A stretch of DNA of 33,166 nucleotides, from positions 1-33,166 of the forward strand of contig JALHQU010000054.1 in assembly GCA_022841795.1 (NCBI GenBank). Direction: 5' to 3'. Within the stretch, counting starts at the first letter, position 1; every line of letters begins with the position of its first letter. Of the stretch, positions 15,820 to 23,988 are shown piece by piece. The translations under genes and the position numbers were made by a program. A model generated the notes under the pieces. That model saw nothing but the letters and a program-made list of their open reading frames with translations. It did not search any database and was not told the origin of the DNA. The stretch comes from Fimbriiglobus sp. (GTDB lineage Bacteria > Planctomycetota > Planctomycetia > Gemmatales > Gemmataceae).

Positions 15820-15958
15820 GCGATGCACCTTCCTCGGGAATGGCCGGCCCCACGAACAACCCGCCGCCGGCACGGGAATTACACCCCGCCGGCGGATCGG
15901 GTTTCACGGACGGGGGTTGTTATACGGCGGCGACGGGCGGTTCGGACGAGGGTTTGAT

Positions 15959-16168
15959 GGCGAACGGCGCGACGTGAGTCCGCCGGTGGTGGCTCCGAAG
16001 ACCTCACCCCCCGGCCCCCTCTCCAAAGTGGAGAGGGGGTGTTCAACGGCGGGACGCCTCCGGTCTTCGCCGCGACCTCCGGGAGCGGCTGAGCTGCCAC
16101 CGCTCCCGGAGGTCGCGGCGAAGAGTCTCCCCCTCTCCACCTTGGAGAGGGGGCCGGGGGGTGAGGTC
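15959..16168. repeat. Composite of three repeat units between divergent genes
   Basis: The 15820-16266 intergenic region contains a 29-nt half-element at 15959-15987 (identical to one arm of 24897-25031), a perfect 26-bp inverted repeat 16000-16025/16143-16168 (core GACCTCACCCCCCGGCCCCC), and nested inside it a perfect 24-bp pair 16065-16088/16100-16123 (core CGCCGCGACCTCCGGGAGCG). Apart from these elements and leader sequence I see no gene in the 447 bases. Confidence 0.9.
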
Positions 16169-16266
16169 TTCCCCCGCGCACCCCGCCTTGACCCCCGCCC
16201 GCGGTGCGGTATACCCGGCGGTTCCTTGCGTTCACCTTTGACCCCGCGGCCCCCGGAGGCCGACCG

Positions 16267-17502
16267 ATGCGCCCGGCTTGTCTCGTCGTCGCGTTCGCCC
16301 TCGCCCCGACGCTGGCGCTCGCCCAGACCTCGCCCACGCTGGCGCGGGTGAAGGTGCGGGCGGTGGTGAAGGCCGCCCCCGGCGACCTCAGCCCGGACAC
16401 CGGCGTGCTCGACCCCGGCGGGTTCGTCACGGTGGTGGCCCCCGAAGGGGCGGACTGGCTGGCCGTGTCGCCGCCGTCCGGGTCGGTCAGCTGGATCAGC
16501 GCCGTGCGGGTCGAGCTGCCGGCGGTGAATTTGGACGGGCCGCCGAAACCGCCGTTCAACGCCGTGGTGCGGGCGGACAAGGGGGCGGAAGCGCCGATCC
16601 GGGCCGGCGCCGTCGGCGTGCCCCGCCCGCTGAACGTGCAGCGGACGAAGCTGCCCGAGGGCACCATCGTGCAGGTGATCGGCGCGAAGGTGAAGGCGAA
16701 AGCGGACGGCGACGACCTGGAGATGAGCTGGTACCCGATCGTCGCCCCGGCCGACGACTTCCGGTTCGTGCGGCGGGACGCGGTGGAACTGAGCGGCAGT
16801 TCCCCCGCCGGGTTCGTGGTGAAGGCCGGGGCGAGCGAGAACAAGCCGCTGCCGGGCACCCAACCGCCGCCGGCGTCGGCCGACCCGGCCGGCGGGCGGA
16901 ACGGGGACTGGACGCTGAGCGTGCCGGGCGGGGCGAAGTCCAAGCGGGACGACTTCCCGAATTACCACCCGACGTTCCGATCGGCCGAGCAGGCCCGCGG
17001 GAACGGGGACATCGCCACCGCCGAGAAGCTGTACAAGCAGACGGCCGACGAGGTGAGCAAGGAGGGGCCGAACAAGGACACGGACCTGGCGAACCTGTGC
17101 TACGACCGCATCTACCTGATGAAGAACGGCAGCCGGGACGAGTTGGGCGGCACCGCGTGGCGGCCGCCGTCCGCCCCGACCCAGCCGAAGACGGAACTGC
17201 AGCCGCCGGCGGACCCGCTGCCCCGGCCGGCGTCCCCGCCGCCGCGGGCGGAACCGCCGCGGGAGGAGAAGAAGGCGAACACGGCCGCGGGCTACCTGAA
17301 GCAGACGCGGTTCAAGATCGGCAACCGGACGGCGTTCGTGCTGACCGACAGCCGCGGGTACACCCGCCACTATGTAGTGTCCGGCGGGGTGGACCTGGAG
17401 CGGTACGAGGGGCGGTGGGTGGAGGTGTCCGGGGAGGAGACGAAGCCGGACGGGATGAAGGACCCGGTGCTGGTGGTGTCGCAGATCACCGCGGCGAAGT
17501 AA
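16267..17502 (+). CDS. Secreted SH3-like domain protein, function unknown
   Basis: The 411-residue protein has a signal peptide (MRPACLVVAFALAPTLALAQ). Residues 25-90 and about 105-190 look like two SH3b-type beta modules (VRAVVKAAPGDLS, PNTGVLDPGGFV-like turns, WLAVSPP, then VPRPLNVQRTKLPEGTIVQVIGAKVK). A middle helical part (FRSAEQARGNGDIATAEKLYKQTADEV) resembles one TPR-like helix pair. A proline-rich linker and a C-terminal OB-like region (FVLTDSRGYTRHYVV...YEGRWVEVSG) follow. SH3b modules in exported proteins often bind cell-envelope components; the role here is unknown. The ATG has GGAGG upstream. Confidence 0.75.
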   Translation: MRPACLVVAFALAPTLALAQTSPTLARVKVRAVVKAAPGDLSPDTGVLDPGGFVTVVAPEGADWLAVSPPSGSVSWISAVRVELPAVNLDGPPKPPFNAVVRADKGAEAPIRAGAVGVPRPLNVQRTKLPEGTIVQVIGAKVKAKADGDDLEMSWYPIVAPADDFRFVRRDAVELSGSSPAGFVVKAGASENKPLPGTQPPPASADPAGGRNGDWTLSVPGGAKSKRDDFPNYHPTFRSAEQARGNGDIATAEKLYKQTADEVSKEGPNKDTDLANLCYDRIYLMKNGSRDELGGTAWRPPSAPTQPKTELQPPADPLPRPASPPPRAEPPREEKKANTAAGYLKQTRFKIGNRTAFVLTDSRGYTRHYVVSGGVDLERYEGRWVEVSGEETKPDGMKDPVLVVSQITAAK

Positions 17503-17505
17503 CTC

Positions 17506-17567
17506 TTCCGTGGCACCGGCGGCCCGCCGGTGGGTGGGAACACCGGCGGGCCGCCGGTGCCACGGAA
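17506..17567. repeat. Perfect 27-bp inverted repeat downstream of the SH3-like gene
   Basis: The arms 17506-17532 and 17541-17567 pair perfectly with an 8-nt loop (core GGCACCGGCGGCCCGCCGGT). It begins just after the TAA at 17500-17502 and is a good candidate terminator for the SH3-like gene, although no U-run follows. Confidence 0.95.
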
Positions 17568-17619
17568 AACGCGCGGATCATACACTTTCTCCACCCGAAC
17601 CTGCACCACGGAATCGTCC

Positions 17620-17964
17620 ATGCACTTCCGGACCGCGCTCGGCCGCCTGCGGTTGATCGGGCTGATCGAGGGCACCTCGGCGGTGCTGCTGTTCTTCGTC
17701 GCCATGCCGCTCAAGCATCTGGCGAAGCAGGATTGGGCCGTCACCGTCGTCGGGTCGGTCCACGGCGGGCTGTGGGTGCTGTACTGCCTGGCGGTGCTGA
17801 ACGTGTGGGTGGTGCGGAAGTGGTCGGTCGGCCGGGCGGTGGTGGCCGGGCTGGTGTCCCTCCCGCCGATCGCCACGTTCCTCTTCGACCGCAGCCTGAA
17901 GCGGGAGCAGGAGCGGAGCGAAGGAACACCGGCTACACGGGAAGCCGTCGGCGCTCTCAAGTAG
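17620..17964 (+). CDS. DUF3817-family membrane protein
   Basis: The 114-residue protein matches the DUF3817/YdzA pattern: an N-terminal FRTALGRLRLIGLIEGTSAVLLFFVAMPLK segment, three membrane spans (about 10-28, 44-62, 71-88), and the conserved HGGLWVLY in the second. Its function is unknown; relatives occur fused or adjacent to transporters. The ATG at 17620-17622 has no clear ribosome site; the longer reading is encoded by a repeat and rejected. It converges with the DUF1802 gene across the second GGTGGCCGAC-family element. Confidence 0.8.
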   Translation: MHFRTALGRLRLIGLIEGTSAVLLFFVAMPLKHLAKQDWAVTVVGSVHGGLWVLYCLAVLNVWVVRKWSVGRAVVAGLVSLPPIATFLFDRSLKREQERSEGTPATREAVGALK

Positions 17965-17992
17965 ATGCCGCGAACCGAGTGGCACCCGGCAC

Positions 17993-18048
17993 GGGTGGCC
18001 GACCGTCTCCGACGGTCGGCGCCGACTCCCGGAGGGAGTCGGCCACCC
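17993..18048. repeat. Double-hairpin element, GGTGGCCGAC family, copy 2
   Basis: The 56-bp unit is the same as 13959-14014 apart from two or three changes in the hairpin loops. It lies between the convergent DUF3817 and DUF1802 genes. Confidence 0.9.
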
Positions 18049-18072
18049 GGGGTGCCGCCCGGCGGGCGGCCC

Positions 18073-18564
18073 CTACACAACCGCCACCGCGTCGGCCAAC
18101 TCCACCCACGTCTTGCACCCGGCGTACTCCGGGGTTTCGGTGATCTCCACGGGCGATGGCAGCGGTCGCACAATCACGTCCAGGATGTACAGCCCCGGCC
18201 GGCGGTAGGCGAACCGCTGCCGCACCGTCTCCTCGCTCAGGATGTGCCGGTCGTCGAGGGCCAGCACGTCGGCCAACTGGTCCGCGAACCGCACCGCCGT
18301 CACTTCCGCCCAGTGGCTGATCCGCACCACGCCAAACGGCGGGCGTTCCGCCTCAGCCGCGTCCAACAGCGGCAGGAACTCCGGCTTGATGCCCAGCCGC
18401 TGCTGCTCGTGGAAGTGCGTCGGGTACAGCAGGAAGCGGGCGTGTTCGGGGCGGAACTCGCCGCCCACCTCGGCGATCCCGCCCTTGCGGAGGATGACCG
18501 ATTGTTGCCCGGCCGCCAGCGCCCGGCACACCGCCGCCCACTCTTTGAACGCGACTTGCAGCAT
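18073..18564 (-). CDS. DUF1802-family protein
   Basis: The 163-residue protein matches DUF1802 along its length: FKEWAAVCRALAAGQQSVILRKGGIAEVGG at residues 6-35, EHARFLLYPTHFHEQQ at 40-55, and a late segment with RQRFAYRRPGLYILDVIVRPL. Family members are small cytoplasmic proteins of unknown function. The ATG is at 18562-18564. It is on the same strand as gpsA but a long nested hairpin separates them. Confidence 0.85.
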   Translation of the reverse strand: MLQVAFKEWAAVCRALAAGQQSVILRKGGIAEVGGEFRPEHARFLLYPTHFHEQQRLGIKPEFLPLLDAAEAERPPFGVVRISHWAEVTAVRFADQLADVLALDDRHILSEETVRQRFAYRRPGLYILDVIVRPLPSPVEITETPEYAGCKTWVELADAVAVV

Positions 18565-18588
18565 CGAAGTCCCGACCTCCGAAAAGAG

Positions 18589-18788
18589 GGCACGCGGATG
18601 ACGCGGATTTCAGCGCGGATGAAGAGGATCAGAGTCAGAAGACGAACCACAGAGACACAGAGGCACAGAGAGGACGAAAGAATGCTGTGTTTTCACCCTC
18701 CCGTTTGGTTTCTCTGTGTCCCTGTGTCTCTGTGGTTAACTGCTTGATCCGTGTTGATCCGCGCTGAAATCCGCGTCATCCGCGTGCC
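18589..18788. repeat. 200-bp nested hairpin of two repeat families
   Basis: The outer arms 18589-18620 and 18757-18788 are a perfect 32-bp inverted repeat (core CACGCGGATGACGCGGATTT). The inner arms 18645-18671 and 18711-18737 pair with two mismatches and belong to the CCACAGAG family also found at 10384-10487. It occupies the space between gpsA (stop at 18800) and DUF1802 (start at 18564). Confidence 0.95.
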
Positions 18789-18799
18789 GTTCTGAAACC

Positions 18800-19798
18800 T
18801 CATAGCTTTGCCTCCCCCTTCTGCGGCCGGTCGAGCAGCCCCTGCACCGCGTCGAGCGGGGAAAGCCCCTCGTACAGCACCCGGTACACGCCCGCGCAGA
18901 TGGGCGCGTCCAGCCCGGCCCGCGTCACCCGCTCGAACACGCTGCGGGCGGTGAACACCCCCTCGGCCACCTGCGGCCCGGCGGTCACGTCCGCCAGCGG
19001 TTCGCCGCGGCCGAGCCGCTCGCCCACCCGCCGGTTCCGCCCGTGCGGGCTGAAGCACGTCGTGATTAAATCGCCCACCCCGGCCAGCCCGTGGAACGTG
19101 TCCGGGTCGGCCCCGTGCGCCACCCCGAACCGCTGCATCTCCACCAGCCCGCGGGTGAGCAGCGCGGCCTTGGCGTTGTCGCCGAACTTCAGCCCGTCGC
19201 AGATGCCGGCGGCGATGCCGAGGACGTTCTTCAGCGCCCCCGCGATCTCGACGCCGATCAGGTCCGCGTTCGTGTACACCCGGAAGCGGTCGCCGCCGAC
19301 CACCCGCTGCACCCACGCGGCCAGTTCCGCGTCCGGGCTGGCGGCCACCACGGAGGTGGGCAGCCCGCGGGCCACCTCCTCGGCGTGGCTCGGCCCGCTC
19401 AGGGCGGCCAGCCGGGTCACGCCCAGCACCTCGGCGGCGATCTCCGTCGGCCGGCGGAAGGTGTCGATCTCCAGCCCCTTGCTCAGGCTGACTACCGGCG
19501 TGTCCGGGGTGGCGAACGGCGTCAACCGCTGGAGGGTCGATCGCAGGTACGCGGTGGGCACGGCCAGAATCCAGGCGTCCGCCCCGGCCGTCGCTTCCTC
19601 CTCCGACGTGGTGACTTGAACCGAATCCGGGATTCGCACGCCGGGCAGCAGCCGCTTGTTCTCGCGGGACTCGATCAGCTCCCGGCCGGACTGTTCCCGC
19701 ACCGCCCACAGCCGCACGCTCACGTCCGGCCGCTTGGCCAGCAGCACGGCCATCGCCGTGCCCCACCCGCCGGCCCCGAGAACCGCCACCGTCGCCAT
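18800..19798 (-). CDS. gpsA: NAD(P)-dependent glycerol-3-phosphate dehydrogenase
   Basis: The 332-residue protein reduces dihydroxyacetone phosphate to sn-glycerol 3-phosphate for membrane lipid synthesis. The dinucleotide motif GAGGWG is at residues 8-13. The family signatures SLSKGLE, LSGPSHAEEVARG, GALKNVLGIAAGICDGLKFGDNAKAAL and VGDLITTCFSPHGRNRRVG are all present, including the catalytic lysine of GALKN. Length is normal. The ATG at 19796-19798 is chosen because it places the nucleotide motif at the usual position; an in-frame start 27 bases upstream adds only nine atypical residues. It diverges from the 79-residue gene. Confidence 0.95.
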   Translation of the reverse strand: MATVAVLGAGGWGTAMAVLLAKRPDVSVRLWAVREQSGRELIESRENKRLLPGVRIPDSVQVTTSEEEATAGADAWILAVPTAYLRSTLQRLTPFATPDTPVVSLSKGLEIDTFRRPTEIAAEVLGVTRLAALSGPSHAEEVARGLPTSVVAASPDAELAAWVQRVVGGDRFRVYTNADLIGVEIAGALKNVLGIAAGICDGLKFGDNAKAALLTRGLVEMQRFGVAHGADPDTFHGLAGVGDLITTCFSPHGRNRRVGERLGRGEPLADVTAGPQVAEGVFTARSVFERVTRAGLDAPICAGVYRVLYEGLSPLDAVQGLLDRPQKGEAKL

Positions 19799-19970
19799 GA
19801 CGAACTCCCCCGCGAGCCAGACCACCCCCGCACGCGCAACATCTTACCAACCCGGCGGCGGAATTCGGGCCGGCGGGCGGTTCCGGGTGCAGAGGGCGAA
19901 CGCGGCCGGTCGAAGTCAGATGCGATGCCGCAGGCGCCCGCGGCGGTCTCGCTCTCAAGGAGGGCTTGCG

Positions 19971-20210
19971 ATGACGAAAACCCATCTCCGCCTGTACCGC
20001 GGGTACGAAACCGAGCTGGACGACGCCGACGAACTGGGCACCCCGTCACCGGACGTGCGGGTGCGGCTGGGCGACCTGCTGCCGCTGGTGTCGATGGCGC
20101 AGAAGATGAACTTCATCTGGCTGAAGGACTTCCTGGACGACGAGGTGTGCGTCACCCAGGACCTGCACGAGGTGTTGCAGAGCTTCCGCAGCAGCCGCCC
20201 GGCGAGTTAA
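19971..20210 (+). CDS. Small uncharacterised acidic protein
   Basis: The 79-residue acidic protein has no signal peptide or membrane segment. A strand-rich N-terminus (THLRLYRGYETELDDADEL) is followed by two helices (LGDLLPLVSMAQKMNFIWLKDFLDDE and TQDLHEVLQSFRS). An AAGGAGGG about nine bases before the ATG is one of the strongest ribosome sites in the window, which supports the gene. I do not recognise the family. It diverges from gpsA and converges with the hydrolase gene. Confidence 0.7.
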   Translation: MTKTHLRLYRGYETELDDADELGTPSPDVRVRLGDLLPLVSMAQKMNFIWLKDFLDDEVCVTQDLHEVLQSFRSSRPAS

Positions 20211-20236
20211 GGCGGAAGAGTTCACCCAGAAGACGA

Positions 20237-20422
20237 AGAGCTCACCACAGAGTCACAGGGAGCACCGAGCGGCACCGAGGAAGACACGAAACAGGTCGAA
20301 ATCAAAAGGCACGAGGAAGACAGGAGACACCCTCTCTGTCTTCCTCGTGCCTTTCTGTCTTGACCCCAATCTTGTTCTTCTCGGTGCTCCTCGGTGCTCT
20401 CTGTGGCTCTGTGGTGAACTCT
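20237..20422. repeat. Imperfect long hairpin between convergent genes
   Basis: The outer pair is built on AGAGCTCACCACAGAGTCAC near 20237 and its partial complement near 20400-20422. An inner pair, AAGGCACGAGGAAGACAG near 20306 against CTGTCTTCCTCGTGCCTT near 20336, lies within it. It fills the space between the convergent stops at 20210 and 20437 and belongs to the CCACAGAG group of elements. Confidence 0.8.
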
Positions 20423-20436
20423 TCGCTTGCCCGCCC

Positions 20437-21849
20437 TCACTTCCGCTCGCTCACCCAGTCCGAGATCAGCTTGAGCGCGTCCGGGGCGAACGTCTCCTCG
20501 ATCTGCCCGTACTCGGACAGCAGGCCCGTCTTGCACGGCTGGAACAGGTGGTTCAGCCCCTTCAACTCGACGCACCTGAACTGCTTGTTCCCGCCCTTCT
20601 TGAGCGCCGACTCGATCGCCTCCAGGTTCGGCTTCGCCTTCACCTGCAGGTCCTTCTCGCCGATCACCGCCAGCACCGGGCATTTGACCTTTTCCAGCGT
20701 CGGGGCCGGGTCGTGCAGCACGAACCAGCGGAACCACGGGTCGGCTAGTCGGGCCACCGACATCGCCACCCCGCCCTCCGCCCGCTTCCGCTTCGCCTCG
20801 TCCTTCTCCTCGGCCGCGAACTTGTTCATCACCGCGGTCAGCTTCTCCGTCGCCTCCTTCGTCGTCTTGGCGTCCCGGATGACGGGCATGACCGCGTCCA
20901 CGAACTCCTGCACCTCCTTCTCGGTCGTCTTCTCCCCGAGCTGGTTGGCGAAGTCGAACGCCTGCTGGTACATGATCCGCTCGCCGGAGATGCCCGGCCC
21001 GGCCAGCAGCACGATGAACGCCACGTCCGCCGGGTGGGCGGCGGCCACCAGCGGGGCGATGATCCCGCCCTCGCTGTGCCCGGCGATGCCGATCCGCTTG
21101 CCGTCGATCTCCTTCCGCCCCTTCAGGTACGTCACCGCGGCGTGGGCGTCGGTGGCGAAGTCGGCGGAGGTGGCGTCGGCGAACTTGCCCTTGGATTTGC
21201 CGATGCCGCGGTCGTCGTACCGCAGGCAGGCGATGCCGTTCCGCGCCAGGTGGTCGGCCAGCACCAGGAACGGCTTGTGGTCGAACAGCGTCTCGTCCCG
21301 GTCCTGCGGGCCGGACCCGCTCACCAGCACCACCGCCGGGAACGGCCCGTCCCCCTTCGGCAGCGTGAGCGTGCCGGCCAGGGTGATCTTCGCCCCGGCG
21401 TTCTCGAACGTCACGTCCTCGGACGGGTACGGGAACGGGGCTTTCGGCGTCTGCGGGCGGTTGATGCTCGGCAGCTTGTCGATCCGATCCAGGGTGAGCG
21501 GGAACGGGTTCCCGAGTTGTTTGAACTCGCCGGCGAAGCTCCCCCCCTTCTCGTCCATCTTGCCCACGAACGACGCCCCGGCCGCACCCTCGCCCAGGTC
21601 GAGGGTCAGTTTGCCGTCGGCGAACGTCACCGCCTTCAGCGGCACTTCCACCCGGTTCTGGTCCAGGCTGATCAGTTTGCCGGACAGCTTCTCATCCTTG
21701 CCGCGGTCGATCTGGAACGCCAGCCGCAGGTCGAGCGGCCCGACCTTGAGGACACCGAGCCACAGGCCGACCGGGTCTTTCGATGCCTTCGGCGGGTCGG
21801 CGGCGAGGGCCGGCAGGGCGAACAGGAGGAGGACGAGGGCGGGACGCAT
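20437..21849 (-). CDS. Secreted alpha/beta-hydrolase (serine esterase/peptidase-like)
   Basis: The 470-residue protein has a short signal peptide (MRPALVLLLFALPALA) and an N-terminal beta-rich domain (about 25-140) typical of this exported family. The catalytic domain has oxyanion-hole sequence VSGSGPQDRD, nucleophile elbow GHSEGG (Ser259), acid Asp400 in GEKDLQV and His434 in GLNHLF. An insertion rich in charged helices (about 300-365) forms a lid. The substrate, an ester or peptide outside the membrane, is unknown. The ATG at 21847-21849 follows AGAGGTG. A hairpin array separates it from the upstream membrane-protein gene. Confidence 0.9.
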   Translation of the reverse strand: MRPALVLLLFALPALAADPPKASKDPVGLWLGVLKVGPLDLRLAFQIDRGKDEKLSGKLISLDQNRVEVPLKAVTFADGKLTLDLGEGAAGASFVGKMDEKGGSFAGEFKQLGNPFPLTLDRIDKLPSINRPQTPKAPFPYPSEDVTFENAGAKITLAGTLTLPKGDGPFPAVVLVSGSGPQDRDETLFDHKPFLVLADHLARNGIACLRYDDRGIGKSKGKFADATSADFATDAHAAVTYLKGRKEIDGKRIGIAGHSEGGIIAPLVAAAHPADVAFIVLLAGPGISGERIMYQQAFDFANQLGEKTTEKEVQEFVDAVMPVIRDAKTTKEATEKLTAVMNKFAAEEKDEAKRKRAEGGVAMSVARLADPWFRWFVLHDPAPTLEKVKCPVLAVIGEKDLQVKAKPNLEAIESALKKGGNKQFRCVELKGLNHLFQPCKTGLLSEYGQIEETFAPDALKLISDWVSERK

Positions 21850-21864
21850 GGGACACCTCTACTT

Positions 21865-21969
21865 GTTCCCACGCTCTGCGTGGGAACACACGGGTCCGAC
21901 GCTCCGCGTCGGAGCTTGAAGGCGACGCGGAGCGTCGCGGACTTGCGTTCCCACGCGGAGCGTGGGAAC
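21865..21969. repeat. Hairpin array upstream of the hydrolase gene
   Basis: Two copies of GTTCCCACGC-x3-GCGTGGGAAC (21865-21887 and 21947-21969) flank two further palindromes, TCCGACGCTCCGCGTCGGA (21895-21913) and GCGACGCGGAGCGTCGC (21922-21938). The unit could fold as four small hairpins or one long one. It lies between two genes on the same strand, just before the ribosome site of the hydrolase. Confidence 0.9.
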
Positions 21970-21986
21970 GAGGGTGCGAGGGTGGG

Positions 21987-22817
21987 TCACCCCGCCGGGC
22001 GGGCGGGCGGCGGGGTCTCGGCGGCCGCCAGCGGGTCTTCGCCCCCCTCCCGCTTCCACGCCACGTAGTTGTTCCAGTTCGCCTCGCTCAGCTTGAACGG
22101 CGGGTACTCGGCGCCCTCAACGGACAGGTACCCCCGCGGCGGTCGCTCCGGGTCGTCGGCTTCCACCCGCTCCAGGGTGACGTCCCGGCGGGCGGCGATG
22201 ATCACGTGCCCGTTCGGGTCGAGGAAGAAGGCGTTGTCGCCGAGCAGCTTGCCGGTGAGGAACGGGTCGGTGGGGATCGCCAGGGCGGAGGCGTCGTCCC
22301 GCGGGTCGGCGTGCCGCAGCTCCCGCACCAGCCCGTCGAACCAGCGGAGGTGTTCGCGGGTCGGGCGGGACGGCATCGCCGCCCGCAGGTGGAAGTACTC
22401 GCGGGCGGACTGCAGCCCGAGGAACATCCAGTACGCGCCGAAGAAGGTGAGTACCGGGTTGGCCGGCGGGGGCATCACCTTCTGCCACACCAGCACGTGC
22501 CGCACCACGTTCCACAGGCCGAACGCGAACAGCACCAGCCCGTCCAGCAGGATGCCCTCGACCGTCGGCCAGAAGCGGTTGAGCACGCCGACGGACAACT
22601 CCAGCAGGCCCAGCCCGAGGTGGATCAGCCCGTACTCGGAGAACTTGAACCTGTCCGGGAACAGGAAGTACCACATGCCGACCATCACCCCGCCCCAGAT
22701 GAGGGCGTGGGTGCTCTTGCGGCGGACCAGCTCGCAGCGGTCGCGGTACGCCGCCACCTGGCGGAGGACGTGCCGGGTCTCGGCCGGATCCGGGTCGCGG
22801 TCGTCGAAGTCGCTCAT
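21987..22817 (-). CDS. Uncharacterised multi-pass membrane protein
   Basis: The 276-residue protein has four hydrophobic segments in residues about 30-165 (ALIWGGVMVGMWYFLFP, LIHLGLGLLELSVGVL, GILLDGLVLFAFGLWNVV, VLTFFGAYWMFLGLQ) and a soluble C-terminal half that includes PNGHVIIAARRDVTLERVE. No family is recognised. The ATG at 22815-22817 is preferred because the longer reading begins within a repeat. It follows mqnC on the same strand, separated by a hairpin. Confidence 0.75.
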   Translation of the reverse strand: MSDFDDRDPDPAETRHVLRQVAAYRDRCELVRRKSTHALIWGGVMVGMWYFLFPDRFKFSEYGLIHLGLGLLELSVGVLNRFWPTVEGILLDGLVLFAFGLWNVVRHVLVWQKVMPPPANPVLTFFGAYWMFLGLQSAREYFHLRAAMPSRPTREHLRWFDGLVRELRHADPRDDASALAIPTDPFLTGKLLGDNAFFLDPNGHVIIAARRDVTLERVEADDPERPPRGYLSVEGAEYPPFKLSEANWNNYVAWKREGGEDPLAAAETPPPARPAG

Positions 22818-22846
22818 GCCGGTAGTGTACGGCCGCCGACGGTCCG

Positions 22847-22907
22847 AAGTAGCCCGCTCACGCCGTGAGCGGGAGCGGTTCCGGCCCACGGCGTGGGCCG
22901 GCTACTT
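22847..22907. repeat. Double hairpin at the 3' end of mqnC
   Basis: Outer arms AAGTAGCC/GGCTACTT enclose two hairpins, CCCGCTCAC-x3-GTGAGCGGG and CGGCCCAC-x3-GTGGGCCG. The second hairpin is the family seen at 1-50. The mqnC stop codon (22858-22860) is inside the element, so the last 15 or so residues of MqnC are element-encoded. Confidence 0.9.
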
Positions 22908-23988
22908 GGCTGGCTGGCCGGTCGTCGATCAGCCGGTAGAACACGTCCCGCTGCCGCGGTTCCCACCCGGCCTCCGAAATGCTGCGGCGGATCTGTTCCA
23001 GCGTCAAGTAGTGAACCGTGCCGGCCGACGCCACCACGTTCTCCTCGATCATCAGGCTGCCCATGTCGTTCGCCCCGAAGAACAGCGCGACCTGGCCGAT
23101 CTTCGCCCCCTGCGTCACCCACGACGACTGGATGTTGGGCACGTTGTCCAGGTACAGCCGGGCGACGGCCTGCGTCCGCAGGTACTCGAACGCCCCGTGT
23201 TCGGGGAACTCGGCCATCTTGTGCCCCGGCTGCATGGTCCAGCAGATGAACGCGGTGAACCCGCCGGTCTCGTCCTGCAAACTGCGGATGCGGTCCAGGT
23301 GTTCGATGCGTTCGGCGTCCGTCTCGATGTGGCCGAACATCATCGTCGCCGACCCCTTCCCGCCGAGTTTGTGCCACACCCGACACACCTCGATCCACTC
23401 GTCCGCCAGCGCCTTGTTCTTGGTGAGTTGCTTCCGCACCCGATCGACCAGGATTTCGCCCCCGCCGCCCGGCAGGCTGCCCAGCCCGGCGTCCTTCAGC
23501 CGCCGCAGCACCGTTTCCAGCGGCAGCTTGTTCAGCTTGTGGAAGTGCCAGATCTCCGGCGGGCTGAAGGCGTGCAAATTCACCGTCGGGAACTTCGCCC
23601 GCAGGTCCCGCAGCAGCTCCTCGTACCACTCCAGCTTCAGGCTCGGGTGCATCCCGCCCTGCATCAGCACCTGATCCCCGCCGAGCGCGATCGTCTCCTC
23701 GATCTTCTGGTACAGCTCCTCGCGGGGCAGGACGTAGGCGTCGGTGTCGCCGCTCTTGCGGTAGAACGCGCAGAAGTCGCACACCGCCGCGCACACGTTG
23801 GTGTAGTTGATGTTGCGGTCGATGTTGTACGTGCGGTACGGCTCGGGGTGCAGCCGCATCGTGACGGCGTGCGCCGCCCGCCCCAGCTTGTGCAGGTCGC
23901 GGCAGGCCATCAACTGTTCGCCGTCCTCGCGGGTGAGGCGAACGCCGTCAACGGCTTTGGACAGGATGTGGTCGATGGTAGCGGACAA
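22858..23988 (-). CDS. mqnC: Cyclic dehypoxanthinyl futalosine synthase (radical SAM)
   Basis: The 376-residue enzyme performs the radical cyclisation of dehypoxanthine futalosine in the futalosine route to menaquinone. The cluster motif is CAAVCDFC (Cys66, Cys70, Cys73 from this start), preceded by NINYTN and followed by FYRKSGD. MqnC-typical segments SLPGGGGEIL, ATMMFGHIET and LQDETGGFTAFICWT are present. The chosen start is TTG at 23986-23988, with AAGGGGG six bases upstream; another TTG at 24015 lacks a good site. The gene overlaps mqnA by 41 nt. The C-terminal GPRRGPEPLPLTA is encoded by a palindromic element and is not part of the family's normal end. MqnE is the nearest alternative; the GGFTAF segment favours MqnC. 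Confidence 0.9.
   Translation of the reverse strand: MSATIDHILSKAVDGVRLTREDGEQLMACRDLHKLGRAAHAVTMRLHPEPYRTYNIDRNINYTNVCAAVCDFCAFYRKSGDTDAYVLPREELYQKIEETIALGGDQVLMQGGMHPSLKLEWYEELLRDLRAKFPTVNLHAFSPPEIWHFHKLNKLPLETVLRRLKDAGLGSLPGGGGEILVDRVRKQLTKNKALADEWIEVCRVWHKLGGKGSATMMFGHIETDAERIEHLDRIRSLQDETGGFTAFICWTMQPGHKMAEFPEHGAFEYLRTQAVARLYLDNVPNIQSSWVTQGAKIGQVALFFGANDMGSLMIEENVVASAGTVHYLTLEQIRRSISEAGWEPRQRDVFYRLIDDRPASQVAGPRRGPEPLPLTA

Noticed and set aside
19091-21919. A 942-codon plus-strand open frame
   Set aside because: It runs antisense to gpsA and the hydrolase gene and spans intergenic repeats; no domain is recognisable.
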